Positions 52,003 through 61,434 are shown, counted from the stretch's first letter. The stretch: DNA of 64,000 nucleotides from Paracoxiella cheracis (GCF_049348705.1 NZ_CP186485.1:2108001-2172000); one strand, 5' to 3'. Notes: generated by a model not told the origin, from the sequence alone. Numbers and translations are program-made.

Positions 52003-53196
52003 TTACTCTAAGTGTATTGTAGCAAAAACTAATAACGCTAAAGAAATTAGTATTTCTAGTATAATAAAGAGCTTTCCGCCCGTCACCTCATAACCACTCG
52101 CTAGCTTTGTGACATAACGCCCACTCCAAACCATCAAAGCCGGCAATAACATGAGTAAAACTACACAGAATATACCGGCGTAATTCAATCCGATGATAAA
52201 CACATCCGGATAAAATAAGATAATCGCGAGCGGTGGCATTAACGTTAAACCAACGATAAATAAACGCCGACTCACGGATGTGCCAATTTTTAAACCATCG
52301 GTCAAAAAGTCAGATAAACACAGGGACACCCCTAAAAAGGATGTTGCAATACAAATCGATGTAAAGAAATGAGTGAGTCCGTCAATAATCTGACTACCCA
52401 AACGCGTCGATAACGCATTCGTTAAATTGCTAACCGCATGCCCCGACACGGCCATATGAACCAAACCATGATTACCGCTACTTGCAATACTACCCTGCAC
52501 CACCATATTCCACAGCAAATAACAAATTAATGGAACTAAACTTCCAACGGCAATCGTAAAACGCAACGCGCTCACATTACTCTTAAAATATGTACGCAGT
52601 GTCGGTACGATAGTCGCATAACCAAATGAGGTAATCACCACCATCACAGCACCGGACAATAATAAAACGTGTCCACCTTCTAATTTCATCACATTAATGT
52701 GAGGCGTAATCAATACTACTAGCAAAATATAGGCAATTAATTTTGTCGACATGAGACCACGATTGACCCAATCAACCGCACGCACGCCATAATATAACAT
52801 AGCGCCCAAAATCATCACGAACAAAACAGAGTCTAGCCAATGAGGGCTATTTATGTGTACCAGCAATAATAAACTGTGAAATAAATCCGTGCCGCCTGCG
52901 ATGTACGCGGACAGCAATGAATACAGTAATAATAGATACGCAAACCATGTGACCAACTGACCCGGTTTACCAAGTGTGACTTTAGCCATAGAAACCAAAT
53001 TGGTTCCTTCTGGCAGCCATAAATTTACTTCAAGAATATAAAAAGCGGCTAAAACGGTGACAATCCACGCACCCAGAAATAGCAACATGGAATGGAAAAA
53101 ACCGCCGGCAGCGGCGGCCATGGGCAGCGCTAACATACCACCCCCAATTGAAGTGCCCACTATTAATAAGACACCACCGATGAGCTTACTTTTCAT
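52003..53196 (-). CDS. Aromatic amino-acid permease (TyrP/Mtr family)
   Basis: An 11-helix HAAAP transporter: GGVLLIVGTSIGGGMLALPMAAAAGGFF is the first-helix signature, followed by LLSAYIAGGTDLF, ITSFGYATIVPTLRTYF and TSFLGVSLCLSDFLTDGL. This family imports tyrosine or tryptophan with protons. 397 residues from ATG 53196 (MKSKLIGG); the frame extends to 53214. Legionella-type genomes often carry several such permeases for host amino acids. Confidence 0.9.
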   Translation of the reverse strand: MKSKLIGGVLLIVGTSIGGGMLALPMAAAAGGFFHSMLLFLGAWIVTVLAAFYILEVNLWLPEGTNLVSMAKVTLGKPGQLVTWFAYLLLLYSLLSAYIAGGTDLFHSLLLLVHINSPHWLDSVLFVMILGAMLYYGVRAVDWVNRGLMSTKLIAYILLVVLITPHINVMKLEGGHVLLLSGAVMVVITSFGYATIVPTLRTYFKSNVSALRFTIAVGSLVPLICYLLWNMVVQGSIASSGNHGLVHMAVSGHAVSNLTNALSTRLGSQIIDGLTHFFTSICIATSFLGVSLCLSDFLTDGLKIGTSVSRRLFIVGLTLMPPLAIILFYPDVFIIGLNYAGIFCVVLLMLLPALMVWSGRYVTKLASGYEVTGGKLFIILEILISLALLVFATIHLE

Positions 53197-53244
53197 TCTA
53201 TTATTCTCAACCAAAAATTATGGGCTCCGTCACTAAACAAGGCC

Positions 53245-54189
53245 CTATCTCAAGACTGTTTGGCCGGGAATAATATCATTTTTATGCGCGTTTATAAAAT
53301 TATCCACAGGCAGCGGGCGAGCACCTGGGAGTTGCAGTTGGGTGAGCCGGAGAATGCCTTCCCCAGTTGCCACATCGATACCCTTTTTATCCAGTTTGAC
53401 CACCATGCCCGGCTTACTATCAACCCTTTCTGGTATCGCCTCTGCTGACCAAATTCGCAAATTAGCATCACCAAAAAGGGCAAACGCCACGGGCGTCGGA
53501 TTCAATGCACGCACTTTTCTCGCCAACTCCACTGCTGCTAAGTTCCAATCGAGCTTAGCTTCAGCTTTTGTAATTTTGGGCGCATAGGTAACAAACGCGT
53601 CGTCTTGTTCGATGGGTTTGAGCGCTGACAACTCAATGTCGCCTAATGCCTGCGTTAGCGCCTCTGCCCCCAGTGGAGCCAAACGATCGTGTAGGGTTTG
53701 ACTCGTGTCATCCGGCAAAATATCGCACTCTCGTTTTAATAGCATATCGCCGGTATCGAGCCCTTCATTCATTTGAATGATCGTAATACCGGTTTTCTTA
53801 TCGCCAGCGAGAATGGCTTGTTGAATCGGCGATGCTCCTCGCCACCGCGGCAATAACGAGGCATGCACATTAATGCAACCCAAGCGCGGCGTTTTCAAAA
53901 CTTCTGCGGGCAGTAATAATCCATACGCGACAACCACCATAATATTTGCTTGAAAACTAGCGAGCTCCTCTTGCACCGCCTTATCGCGCAATGTTTTTGG
54001 CTGTAATATCGAAAGCTGTTTTTCTTCTGCTCGTTGTTTTATCGGGCTTGCAGACATTTTGCGGCCTCGCCCAGACGGACGATCGGGCTGTGTGTAAACC
54101 GCCACAATGTCATGCGAAGAGTTTAGCAATGCTTCCAAGCAAGGAACCGCAAAGTGAGGAGTTCCTGCAAAGATCACCTTTAATGACAT
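53245..54189 (-). CDS. fmt: Methionyl-tRNA formyltransferase
   Basis: Fmt formylates initiator Met-tRNA. VIFAGTPHFAVPCLEALL, VYTQPDRPSGRGRKM, INVHASLLPRWRGASPIQQAIL with the catalytic Asn-His, and ITIIQMNEGLDTGDML all match. 314 residues. It sits head-to-head with dprA across repeat G; the fmt-dprA-smg-topA neighbourhood is ancestral in gammaproteobacteria. Confidence 0.97.
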   Translation of the reverse strand: MSLKVIFAGTPHFAVPCLEALLNSSHDIVAVYTQPDRPSGRGRKMSASPIKQRAEEKQLSILQPKTLRDKAVQEELASFQANIMVVVAYGLLLPAEVLKTPRLGCINVHASLLPRWRGASPIQQAILAGDKKTGITIIQMNEGLDTGDMLLKRECDILPDDTSQTLHDRLAPLGAEALTQALGDIELSALKPIEQDDAFVTYAPKITKAEAKLDWNLAAVELARKVRALNPTPVAFALFGDANLRIWSAEAIPERVDSKPGMVVKLDKKGIDVATGEGILRLTQLQLPGARPLPVDNFINAHKNDIIPGQTVLR

Positions 54190-54222
54190 GTTTAAATAAC
54201 CTTTGTTTCTAACTACTATTTA

Positions 54223-54282
54223 GGAAAATAAAACACTTTATCGATTTCAATTGCTTGCCAGCACAAGAAGCGATCGGTGTTT
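54223..54282 (+). repeat. Dispersed palindromic element, copy G (left end)
   Basis: ATAAAACACTTTATCG and ATTTCAATTGCTTGCCAGCACAAGAA match the left ends of copies C to F. No right end is visible. It lies in the fmt-dprA divergent gap. A small perfect hairpin (CCCAAA 54320-54325 with TTTGGG 54330-54335) follows before the dprA start. Confidence 0.8.
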
Positions 54283-54404
54283 CAAAGATAACAAATTTTT
54301 TTTCCAGAAACCATGTTAGCCCAAAAGGATTTGGGTTACTGCTTTGTGGGTAAACACTAACCCCTGTATTGCGAACAACCTATGATCTTGAATACCATCT
54401 CAAC

Positions 54405-55295
54405 ATGCCAATCGATAAAAAAACAGAAAGCGAAATACGCTATCAACTTGCACTCATACGAGCACCGCACATTGCCTCGCGCACTTACAAATACCTCATG
54501 GAAAAATTTGGCAGCGCGAAAATTGTGTTCGAAAATAAAAAAGAATCCTGTCAAAAACTGAAAAAAGAAACCATCGACTACCTCTATAATCCACCGTGGG
54601 AAAAAGTCGAAAACGACCTGCATTGGTTAGAATACACCAATCATCACTTTATCACTTTGTACCAACCAGAGTATCCGTTCTTATTAAAACAACTTTATGA
54701 TCCACCGCCCGGTTTATTTATTAAAGGAGACCCCACTGCACTGCATGAACCGCAACTGGCGATGGTCGGTAGTCGCAATCCAACTCATGCTGGATACGAG
54801 CTTGCAGAGCATCTTGCAGGTATGCTAGCCCAAGCTGGGCTCACCATCACAAGTGGTCTTGCCCTCGGTATCGATGCAGCAAGTCATCGGGGTGCTTTAA
54901 GCGTCGGCGCCAAAACCGTCGCTGTCTTGGGCAATGGTCTTCACAGCATTTATCCTCGCCGGCATCAAAAGCTAGCGCTACAGATTGAAACCCAAGGAGC
55001 CTTGGTTTCTGAATTTCCGCTTGATGAAGCGCCTCATCCGAAGCACTTCCCACATCGAAACCGGATCATCAGTGGGCTAAGCTTGGGCACGTTAGTTGTC
55101 GAGGCCACATTAAAAAGTGGATCACTGATCACCGCCAAACTGGCAACAGAGCAAGGTCGCGAAGTCTTTGCGATTCCAAGCTCAATCAAGAACCCACTCG
55201 CTAAGGGCTGCCACGCCCTGTTGCAGCAAGGCGCCAAGCTGGTCCAAACCCCAGAGGACGTGCTGGAAGAACTCAATTTGACGACACACCTTTAA
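54405..55295 (+). CDS. dprA: DNA processing protein DprA (SAM-like and Rossmann domains, lacking the winged helix)
   Basis: DprA loads RecA on incoming single strands during transformation. The N-terminal part (QLALIRAPHIASRTYKYL) leads to the Rossmann domain: AMVGSRNPTHAGYELAEHLAG, ITSGLALGIDAASHRGAL, VAVLGNGLHSIYPRRH, FPHRNRIISGLSLGTLVVEA and SGSLITAKLA. The frame stops at 55295, and the winged-helix tail that normally follows is in another frame at 55306. The 297-residue product keeps the catalytic core. ATG 54405 is chosen by alignment; a TTG at 54369 is possible. Confidence 0.92.
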   Translation: MPIDKKTESEIRYQLALIRAPHIASRTYKYLMEKFGSAKIVFENKKESCQKLKKETIDYLYNPPWEKVENDLHWLEYTNHHFITLYQPEYPFLLKQLYDPPPGLFIKGDPTALHEPQLAMVGSRNPTHAGYELAEHLAGMLAQAGLTITSGLALGIDAASHRGALSVGAKTVAVLGNGLHSIYPRRHQKLALQIETQGALVSEFPLDEAPHPKHFPHRNRIISGLSLGTLVVEATLKSGSLITAKLATEQGREVFAIPSSIKNPLAKGCHALLQQGAKLVQTPEDVLEELNLTTHL

Positions 55296-55305
55296 TATAC
55301 ATAAA

Positions 55306-55515
55306 ATGCCAAACCTTAGACCGACCTCCAATCAAAGACTTGATGAGGCTCATCGGAAGCTGTTAGAGTGTATCGATTTTGAGTCCACCTCAATCGACCA
55401 AATGGTCGTTAGAAGCGGATATACGACTGCCGATGTGAGCGCAATGTTGTTACTTATTGAATTACATGGTTATATAAAGCCTGCTTCAGGTGGTTACATA
55501 CGAGTGACGCAATGA
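55306..55515 (+). pseudogene. Detached C-terminal winged-helix domain of DprA (frame-shifted)
   Basis: The 69 codons from ATG 55306 read RKLLECIDFESTSIDQMVVR, then SGYTTADVSAMLLLIELHGYI and SGGYIRVTQ, the usual DprA winged-helix C-terminus. It begins 10 bases after the dprA stop in a different frame, without a convincing ribosome site, and its stop overlaps smg by 4 bases. One indel between 55282 and 55295 would restore a full DprA. It could be a frameshift, a sequencing error, a separate small protein or programmed frameshifting; I favour a frameshift. Confidence 0.75.
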
Positions 55516-55988
55516 AAGAAGAAAGTGTACTCAACGTGCTGATGTATCTATTCAAAAACCATATGCAGGATAACTGTGAGCTCGACACAATTCAGGCCAA
55601 GCTCCTGCTACAACTGGAAGAACTGGGATTTCGTCGGAAAGTGATTAATCAAGCCTTTGAGTGGCTTGAGAACCTCTCTAGAGAAAGTCAGGAACCCATT
55701 TTACAACCAAGCAAATGTTCGCTGCGCGTTTTTTCCGATTATGAGTGTGAGCTACTCGACATTGACTGTCGCAGTTTTTTAATATCACTTGAGCAACAAG
55801 GCATTCTCAATCCCCAGACCCGTGAGCTTGTTATCAGCCAAGCGATCGAACTCGAATTTGAAGGTATCGATGTAAGCCTTCTCAAATGGGTCACTTTAAT
55901 GGTTCTATTTAACCAACCCGACGAAAAACACGCGCTTGCTTGTATGGAGTTTTTAGTACTCGACGATACAATTGGTGGTATACAGTAA
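55512..55988 (+). CDS. smg: Smg family protein (DUF494)
   Basis: Family blocks ESVLNVLMYLFKNHM, LLLQLEELGFRRKVINQAFEWLENL, LRVFSDYECELLDIDCRSFL and LKWVTLMVLFNQPDEKHA identify Smg. 158 residues, all-helical, function unclear, always near dprA and topA. Start overlaps the winged-helix fragment by ATGA; topA follows 2 bases after its stop. Confidence 0.95.
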   Translation: MKEESVLNVLMYLFKNHMQDNCELDTIQAKLLLQLEELGFRRKVINQAFEWLENLSRESQEPILQPSKCSLRVFSDYECELLDIDCRSFLISLEQQGILNPQTRELVISQAIELEFEGIDVSLLKWVTLMVLFNQPDEKHALACMEFLVLDDTIGGIQ

Positions 55989-55990
55989 TC

Positions 55991-58294
55991 ATGGCTAAAT
56001 TTTTGGTAGTAGTTGAATCGCCCGCGAAAGCGAAGACGATCGAAAAATATTTAGGTAAAGATTATAAGGTCATGGCGTCATACGGTCACGTGCGCGACCT
56101 CATCCCTAAAGAAGGCGCCGTCGACACCGAACACGATTTCAAAATGCACTATCAAGCCATCGAGCGCAACATCCGACACATGGATGCAATCGCAAAAGCA
56201 TTAAAACCTTGTGAGACACTGCTTCTGGCTACCGATCCGGATCGCGAGGGTGAAGCCATTGCATGGCACGTCAAACAAACTTTAGAAGAAAAAGGCAAGC
56301 TAAAAAATAAAACATTTGCGCGCGTGGTTTTCCACCAAATTACAAAAGCAGCGGTCAAAAAAGCTATTGAGCAACCGCGCGATATATCGATGGACTTAGT
56401 CAACGCACAACAAGCACGACGCGCATTAGATTATTTAGTCGGATTTAATTTATCGCCATTATTATGGAAAAAAATTCGGCCCGGTCTGTCTGCAGGTCGC
56501 GTACAAAGTCCTGCGCTACGACTCATTGTTGAGCGTGAAATCGAAATCGAAAATTTTGAAACTCAGGAATACTGGACTATTCACGCCAATGTCATCGAAA
56601 AAGACCAACCCTTCACCTCGCGACTGATACTCTACAAAGACGAGAAAATAGAGCAATTTTCGATTACAAATGAAGAACAAGCCAACACAATTACAGCCGA
56701 TTTAATCAAAGCGGCTAACGGCAAACTCACCGTCTCGAAAGTTGTAAAGCGCGAACGCAAACGCAACCCAACGGCACCGTTCATTACATCCACGCTGCAA
56801 CAAGAAGCAGCGCGCAAGCTTGGATACTCCGCACAAAAGACCATGCAAATAGCGCAACAACTTTATGAAGGTGTTGATATCGGCGATGAAGGCTCTGTCG
56901 GTTTAATCACGTATATGCGTACCGACTCCGTGACACTCGCACCCGAGGCGCTCGAAGAAATTCGCAACTGCATCGTTGAGCGTTATGGCAAAGAAAATTT
57001 GCCTGATGAGCCACGCGTCTTCAAAACTAAATCGAAAAATGCGCAAGAAGCTCATGAAGCTATTCGACCCACATCGGCGATGTACATTCCTGACGATAGC
57101 AAACGTTATTTAAATAACGATCAATATCGTCTTTACGCACTCATCTGGAAGCGCACGATTGCTTCGCAAATGATTGAAGCTACACTAAATACAGTAGCTG
57201 TCGATTTAACAGCATCAAACGGCACATTCCGCGCAAACGGTTCCACGATTGTTAAACCAGGTTTTATCACAGTTTACCAAGAAGATCTCGATGACAAGAA
57301 AAAGGAAGACGATGGTGATGGCAAAATGTTACCGCCGCTCGAAGAAGGACAAACGGTCGATGTAAAAGAAATTATTGGCGAACAACACTTCACAGAGCCG
57401 CCTCCCCGTTACACCGAAGCAAGTTTGGTAAAAGCTCTAGAAGAACGTGACATCGGCCGCCCATCTACGTTTGCTTCTATCATCGCAACTTTGAAAAAAC
57501 GTGAATATGTCGACCTCGACAACAAACGATTTACCGCAACCGATGTGGGTCGCGTGGTGAATCGATTCCTCACGAATTATTTTACAAAATATGTCGATTA
57601 CGACTTTACCGCACAACTAGAAGACGAGTTGGATGACATCTCACGTGGCGAGAAAACGTGGATCCCAGTGCTTGAAGAATTTTGGGCTCCCTTTAAAAAC
57701 TTAGTTGACGTCACTGACAAAAACGTAAAACGCAGCGATGTCACGCAAGAAAAGCTCGATGAAAAATGTCCAAAGTGCGGCGCACAATTGTCCATACGTT
57801 TAGGACGCCGAGGCCGATTTATCGGTTGCACGGCTTACCCCGATTGTGACTATACGCGCAACTTAAACGAAGATTCTGGTTCTACAGAGCCAGAAATAAT
57901 TCCCGACCGCAAATGCCCGGAATGTAAGCATGACCTTGTCATTAAACACGGCCGTTACGGGAAATTTATTGGTTGTAGCAATTATCCAAATTGCCATCAT
58001 ATGGAGCCACTCGAAAAGCCAAAAGACATGGGTGTACTGTGCCCCAAATGTAAAAAAGGCAATATTCTGCAACGCAAATCACGCCGCGGTAAAATATTTT
58101 ATTCATGCGAACGTTACCCCGATTGTGACTACGCTTTATGGAACGAACCGATTGCAGAGGCCTGCCCCACGTGTAATTGGCCCATTTTATCGATCAAACG
58201 CACAAAACGTCGCGGCGCCGAAAAAGTATGCCCGCAAAAAAGCTGCAATTACATCGTGCCGTATGAAGAAGAGGAAGAAAATGACGATGAGTAA
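55991..58294 (+). CDS. topA: DNA topoisomerase I (type IA)
   Basis: TopA relaxes negative supercoils. The toprim domain starts KFLVVVESPAKAKTIEKYLG and contains ATDPDREGEAIAWH; the catalytic Tyr is in GLITYMRTDSVTLAP; NAQQARRALDYLVGF and REGRPSTFASI-like DIGRPSTFASIIATL follow. The C-terminus carries four Cys-rich zinc ribbons (CPKCGAQ...CTAYPDC, CPECKHD...CSNYPNC, CPKCKKG...CERYPDC and CPTCNWP...CPQKSC). 767 residues. It overlaps purE by 14 bases. Confidence 0.97.
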   Translation: MAKFLVVVESPAKAKTIEKYLGKDYKVMASYGHVRDLIPKEGAVDTEHDFKMHYQAIERNIRHMDAIAKALKPCETLLLATDPDREGEAIAWHVKQTLEEKGKLKNKTFARVVFHQITKAAVKKAIEQPRDISMDLVNAQQARRALDYLVGFNLSPLLWKKIRPGLSAGRVQSPALRLIVEREIEIENFETQEYWTIHANVIEKDQPFTSRLILYKDEKIEQFSITNEEQANTITADLIKAANGKLTVSKVVKRERKRNPTAPFITSTLQQEAARKLGYSAQKTMQIAQQLYEGVDIGDEGSVGLITYMRTDSVTLAPEALEEIRNCIVERYGKENLPDEPRVFKTKSKNAQEAHEAIRPTSAMYIPDDSKRYLNNDQYRLYALIWKRTIASQMIEATLNTVAVDLTASNGTFRANGSTIVKPGFITVYQEDLDDKKKEDDGDGKMLPPLEEGQTVDVKEIIGEQHFTEPPPRYTEASLVKALEERDIGRPSTFASIIATLKKREYVDLDNKRFTATDVGRVVNRFLTNYFTKYVDYDFTAQLEDELDDISRGEKTWIPVLEEFWAPFKNLVDVTDKNVKRSDVTQEKLDEKCPKCGAQLSIRLGRRGRFIGCTAYPDCDYTRNLNEDSGSTEPEIIPDRKCPECKHDLVIKHGRYGKFIGCSNYPNCHHMEPLEKPKDMGVLCPKCKKGNILQRKSRRGKIFYSCERYPDCDYALWNEPIAEACPTCNWPILSIKRTKRRGAEKVCPQKSCNYIVPYEEEEENDDE

Positions 58295-58787
58295 ACGATT
58301 CGTTGCTATTTTAATGGGTTCTGACAGCGATCTTTCCACCATGGAAACCGCTGTCGAACAATTAAAATCATTAGACATCCCATTCGAAGCAAAAATACTT
58401 TCAGCACATCGCACACCCGAGGCAACGACTCACTACGTCGAAGACGCAGAAAAACGGGGCTGTGCTGTATTTATTGCCGCAGCCGGGATGGCCGCACATC
58501 TGGCTGGATGTGTCGCTGCACACACATTAAAACCAGTCATCGGTGTGCCAATCGATTCTGGCCCACTTAAAGGCCATGACGCATTATTATCGACTGTTCA
58601 AATGCCAGGTGGTGTACCCGTGGCATGTGTTAGCATTGGTAAAGCAGGCGCAAAAAATGCGGCCATCTTAGCTGCACAAATACTCGCTGTTACGGATTCA
58701 ACGATCACCCAAAAATTAGCACAACAGCGCGCTAAAAAGAGAGAGTCACTCAAAGCAGCAGATGCTAACTTGCAATCAAAATTATAA
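58281..58787 (+). CDS. purE: N5-carboxyaminoimidazole ribonucleotide mutase
   Basis: PurE class I moves the carboxyl group of N5-CAIR in purine synthesis. AILMGSDSDLSTMETA, SAHRTPEATTHYVEDAEKRG, FIAAAGMAAHLAGCVAAHT and GVPIDSGPLKGHDALLSTVQMPGGVPV are all present, including the active-site His in SAHRTP. 168 residues; GAGGAAG supports ATG 58281, with ATG 58287 as alternative. It lies inside the topA-tsaC run, as in several gammaproteobacteria. Confidence 0.95.
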   Translation: MTMSKRFVAILMGSDSDLSTMETAVEQLKSLDIPFEAKILSAHRTPEATTHYVEDAEKRGCAVFIAAAGMAAHLAGCVAAHTLKPVIGVPIDSGPLKGHDALLSTVQMPGGVPVACVSIGKAGAKNAAILAAQILAVTDSTITQKLAQQRAKKRESLKAADANLQSKL

Positions 58788-58804
58788 AACTTTCATAGAA
58801 AACC

Positions 58805-59371
58805 ATGGAAGACAACAATACTAAAGATCTCAACGAGGCCGTTACCTGCTTACGCGAGGGTGGCCTCATCGCCTACCCGACAGAGGCCGTTTACGGTTTA
58901 GGCTGCGACCCATTCAGCATCGATGCCATCACGCGATTACTTCAATTAAAACATCGCTCCATCAGTAAAGGTTTTATTTTAATTGCCGCCAACTATGCAC
59001 AACTGGAACAATTTATTTTGCCCATTGATCCTCAAGCACTAGCGCATGTATTCGCAAGCTGGCCAGGGCCGGTCACCTGGGCTTTTCCTACAAGCAAAGA
59101 AACACCTCTTTGGATTCGCGGGGAGCACAGAACGGTGGCTGTCCGTATAACTAATCACCCCATCGCAAAAAAATTATGTGAACGATTCGGTGGCGCTATT
59201 GTTTCAACCAGCGCCAATGTTGAGGGTCATCCACCCATGCGCGATGAAAAAATGCTACGAATGGCCTTCGGCGATAAAATCGATAAAATTGTACCGGGAA
59301 AAGTTGGCGGCGCGCTCCGTCCGACTGAAATTCGCGATGCAATTACCGGAGAAATCATTCGCGCTGGATAA
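58805..59371 (+). CDS. tsaC: L-threonylcarbamoyladenylate synthase (TsaC/YrdC)
   Basis: TsaC makes threonylcarbamoyl-AMP for t6A modification at tRNA position 37. GGLIAYPTEAVYGLGCDPFS, RLLQLKHRSISKGFILIA, WPGPVTWAFP, VAVRITNHPIAKKLC and IVSTSANVEGHPP fit YrdC exactly. 188 residues, the short form without the Sua5 tail. Ends 1 base before the convergent envZ gene. Confidence 0.95.
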   Translation: MEDNNTKDLNEAVTCLREGGLIAYPTEAVYGLGCDPFSIDAITRLLQLKHRSISKGFILIAANYAQLEQFILPIDPQALAHVFASWPGPVTWAFPTSKETPLWIRGEHRTVAVRITNHPIAKKLCERFGGAIVSTSANVEGHPPMRDEKMLRMAFGDKIDKIVPGKVGGALRPTEIRDAITGEIIRAG

Positions 59372-59372
59372 T

Positions 59373-60644
59373 TTAACGCGTTTCTAAAGGCAAAATGACC
59401 GTTGCACACAATCCACCTTGCTTGCGATTACGCAAATAAATTGCGCCTCCATCTGCTTTAACGATATCGCGCGTTACGGCAAGTCCAAGCCCAACACCAC
59501 CCGTATCACGCGAACGCGACTGTTCGGTACGATAGAATGGTGCAAAGACCTGCTCCAACTCCGCCTCAGGAATTCCGGGTCCGTTGTCTTCCACTTCAAT
59601 CGCAACAGAATGATGCCGTTTATACAGAGACACAACAACATTTTTCGAATAACGAGTGGCATTACCAATTAAATTATTGAGCGCGCGTTTAATAGCAGTC
59701 TTGCGACCGCAATAGGGAATCTGGTGTTGCTTCGATTCAAAATCTATGTGATGCCCGAGATCATTCATCACATCACAGATTGAACGGATCAACGACACTA
59801 TATCGAAGCTTACTTTAGCTTCATATGAGGCATCATCGCGCGCAAACGACAGTGTTTCTCTCACCATGGATTCCATTTCATCGAGATCACCGATTAATTC
59901 CAACTTGGTAGCTTCATCATCCACAAATTGCGCACGCAATTTCAAACGCGTAATGGGCGTTCGCAAATCATGAGAAATAGCAGCGAGCATTTGTGTGCGA
60001 TCGCGAATTAAATCCTGTATACGCTGCTGCATGCAATTCATCGCTATCGCAGCTTCTTGCACAACCATCGGGCCATCGATCGCAATGGGTTGTGTATTTA
60101 AGTCCGATCCCAACCGCTCGGCAGCACGTTTAAAATTTTCAATCGGTTTCGTAAAACGATTAATAGACCAACCCACCATTAAAATCATACCTAAAATAAA
60201 TATCTCGAGCCCAAAAAAGATTAATTGCGTTAACAAAAAATGAGTATAAATGGTGGCATTCACATTTAACCATTGCGTGGATGTCAGTTGGATAGAAATC
60301 GCGAAAGAATCGTATTGTTTTCGTAATGCTTGATCAATTTCCCAAAACGAAATAGTTTTAAATCGTAAATCAAATCGTGGGCTTGCTGAAATTGATGCTT
60401 GTAAATCCGGATCATTCATCGCCGCAATGGCTTTTGCACGTTCGAAATTGGGCGTTGCTTCCAATAAATGAATCAAATTAACGATTTTTTGAATCACAGC
60501 ATCGCGGTTTGCCGTTCGTCGCGCCAAGCGATTATCGTTGATATAAGAAGCCATCGCGATTAAATGGATGATGATGACGGCCGACAAAACCGCTAAAGCA
60601 CTTCGTCTGCTGACACTACACGCTAATCTTTCTACTGTACGCAT
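59373..60644 (-). CDS. envZ: EnvZ-like sensor histidine kinase
   Basis: Two membrane helices (ALAVLSAVIIIHLIA and LIFFGLEIFILGMILMVGW) bound a periplasmic sensor of about 110 residues. HAMP is followed by the phospho-acceptor His225 in AAISHDLRTPITRLKLR, the EnvZ/CpxA-type H-box; then N-box LNNLIGNATRYS, GDNGPGIP-like EDNGPGIPEAEL and GVGLGLAV. 423 residues. It lies 3 bases downstream of ompR and should control outer-membrane or virulence genes through it. Confidence 0.93.
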   Translation of the reverse strand: MRTVERLACSVSRRSALAVLSAVIIIHLIAMASYINDNRLARRTANRDAVIQKIVNLIHLLEATPNFERAKAIAAMNDPDLQASISASPRFDLRFKTISFWEIDQALRKQYDSFAISIQLTSTQWLNVNATIYTHFLLTQLIFFGLEIFILGMILMVGWSINRFTKPIENFKRAAERLGSDLNTQPIAIDGPMVVQEAAIAMNCMQQRIQDLIRDRTQMLAAISHDLRTPITRLKLRAQFVDDEATKLELIGDLDEMESMVRETLSFARDDASYEAKVSFDIVSLIRSICDVMNDLGHHIDFESKQHQIPYCGRKTAIKRALNNLIGNATRYSKNVVVSLYKRHHSVAIEVEDNGPGIPEAELEQVFAPFYRTEQSRSRDTGGVGLGLAVTRDIVKADGGAIYLRNRKQGGLCATVILPLETR

Positions 60645-60647
60645 CGG

Positions 60648-61379
60648 TTAAACTTGCTTGCGAACGACTTCCGCAGTTAACATATAGCCCCCACCACGAA
60701 TGGTTTTAATCAGTTGTGGTTTTTTTTGATCCTTCTCAATTTTATGACGCAGCCGACTAATAGAAATATCGATGCTGCGATCATAAGGCCCAGCCGGTCG
60801 ATTTTTTGTTAAGTCCAACAACGTATCACGACTTAGCACTTGTCGAGGACGCTGCACAAAAGTTAATAATAACTCAAATTCGCCCGTACTTAATGTGATT
60901 TCGACATCCTCGCGCGAGGTAAGACGTCGCCCTGCCTGATCCAAGCGCCAAGTGGCAAATTCATAAATAATATGCTCGGGGTTTGAGTCAACCGGCAACG
61001 CGTGATTGCTCTGCGCACGACGCAGTATGGCTTTGATACGGGCTAATAATTCACGGGGATTAAACGGTTTACTCAGGTAATCATCGGCCCCCATTTCTAA
61101 ACCGAGGATGCGATCGATGTCTTCACCAATCGCCGTCAGCATAATGATAGGAATACTCGACGTCGTGCGCAGTTGCCGACACAATGTTAAACCATCATCG
61201 CCCGGCATCATGATATCTAAGATAATTAAATCAAAGGATTGCCTCGACAAAAGCATCCGCATCTCAATGCCGTCTTTTGCTAGGCTCGCTTGAAAACCAT
61301 GTTGGCGCAAAAATTTGCCCAAGAGATCGCGGATGCCGCGATCGTCATCGACAATGAGAATGTGCTGACCCTCGTTCAT
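60648..61379 (-). CDS. ompR: OmpR-family response regulator
   Basis: Receiver domain: ILIVDDDRGIRDLL, phospho-acceptor Asp55 in DLIILDIMMPGDDGL, MLTAIGEDIDRILGLEMGADDYLSKPFNPRELLARIKA. The C-terminal winged helix (TLSTGEFELLLTFVQRPRQVLSRDTLLDLT, RSIDISISRLRHKIE, IKTIRGGGYML) is OmpR-type. 243 residues. First gene of the two-component operon. Confidence 0.95.
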   Translation of the reverse strand: MNEGQHILIVDDDRGIRDLLGKFLRQHGFQASLAKDGIEMRMLLSRQSFDLIILDIMMPGDDGLTLCRQLRTTSSIPIIMLTAIGEDIDRILGLEMGADDYLSKPFNPRELLARIKAILRRAQSNHALPVDSNPEHIIYEFATWRLDQAGRRLTSREDVEITLSTGEFELLLTFVQRPRQVLSRDTLLDLTKNRPAGPYDRSIDISISRLRHKIEKDQKKPQLIKTIRGGGYMLTAEVVRKQV

Positions 61380-61393
61380 AACAAGGGATTATA

Positions 61394-61434
61394 TCATTGA
61401 TTAAGAGATAGTAAATTATTCTCAGTATCAATGA
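61394..61434 (-). terminator. Hairpin between the 61428 gene and ompR, possible terminator
   Basis: TCATTGAT (61394-61401) pairs with ATCAATGA (61427-61434), with an inner GAGA...TCTC. The right arm includes the stop codon of the minus-strand orphan gene. No strong U-run follows, so this may be a weak terminator or a site upstream of ompR. Confidence 0.4.

Noticed and set aside
55940..55990. Upstream extension of topA to 55940
   Set aside because: This would overlap the end of smg; the universal toprim start (MAKFLVVVESPAKAK) begins at ATG 55991.
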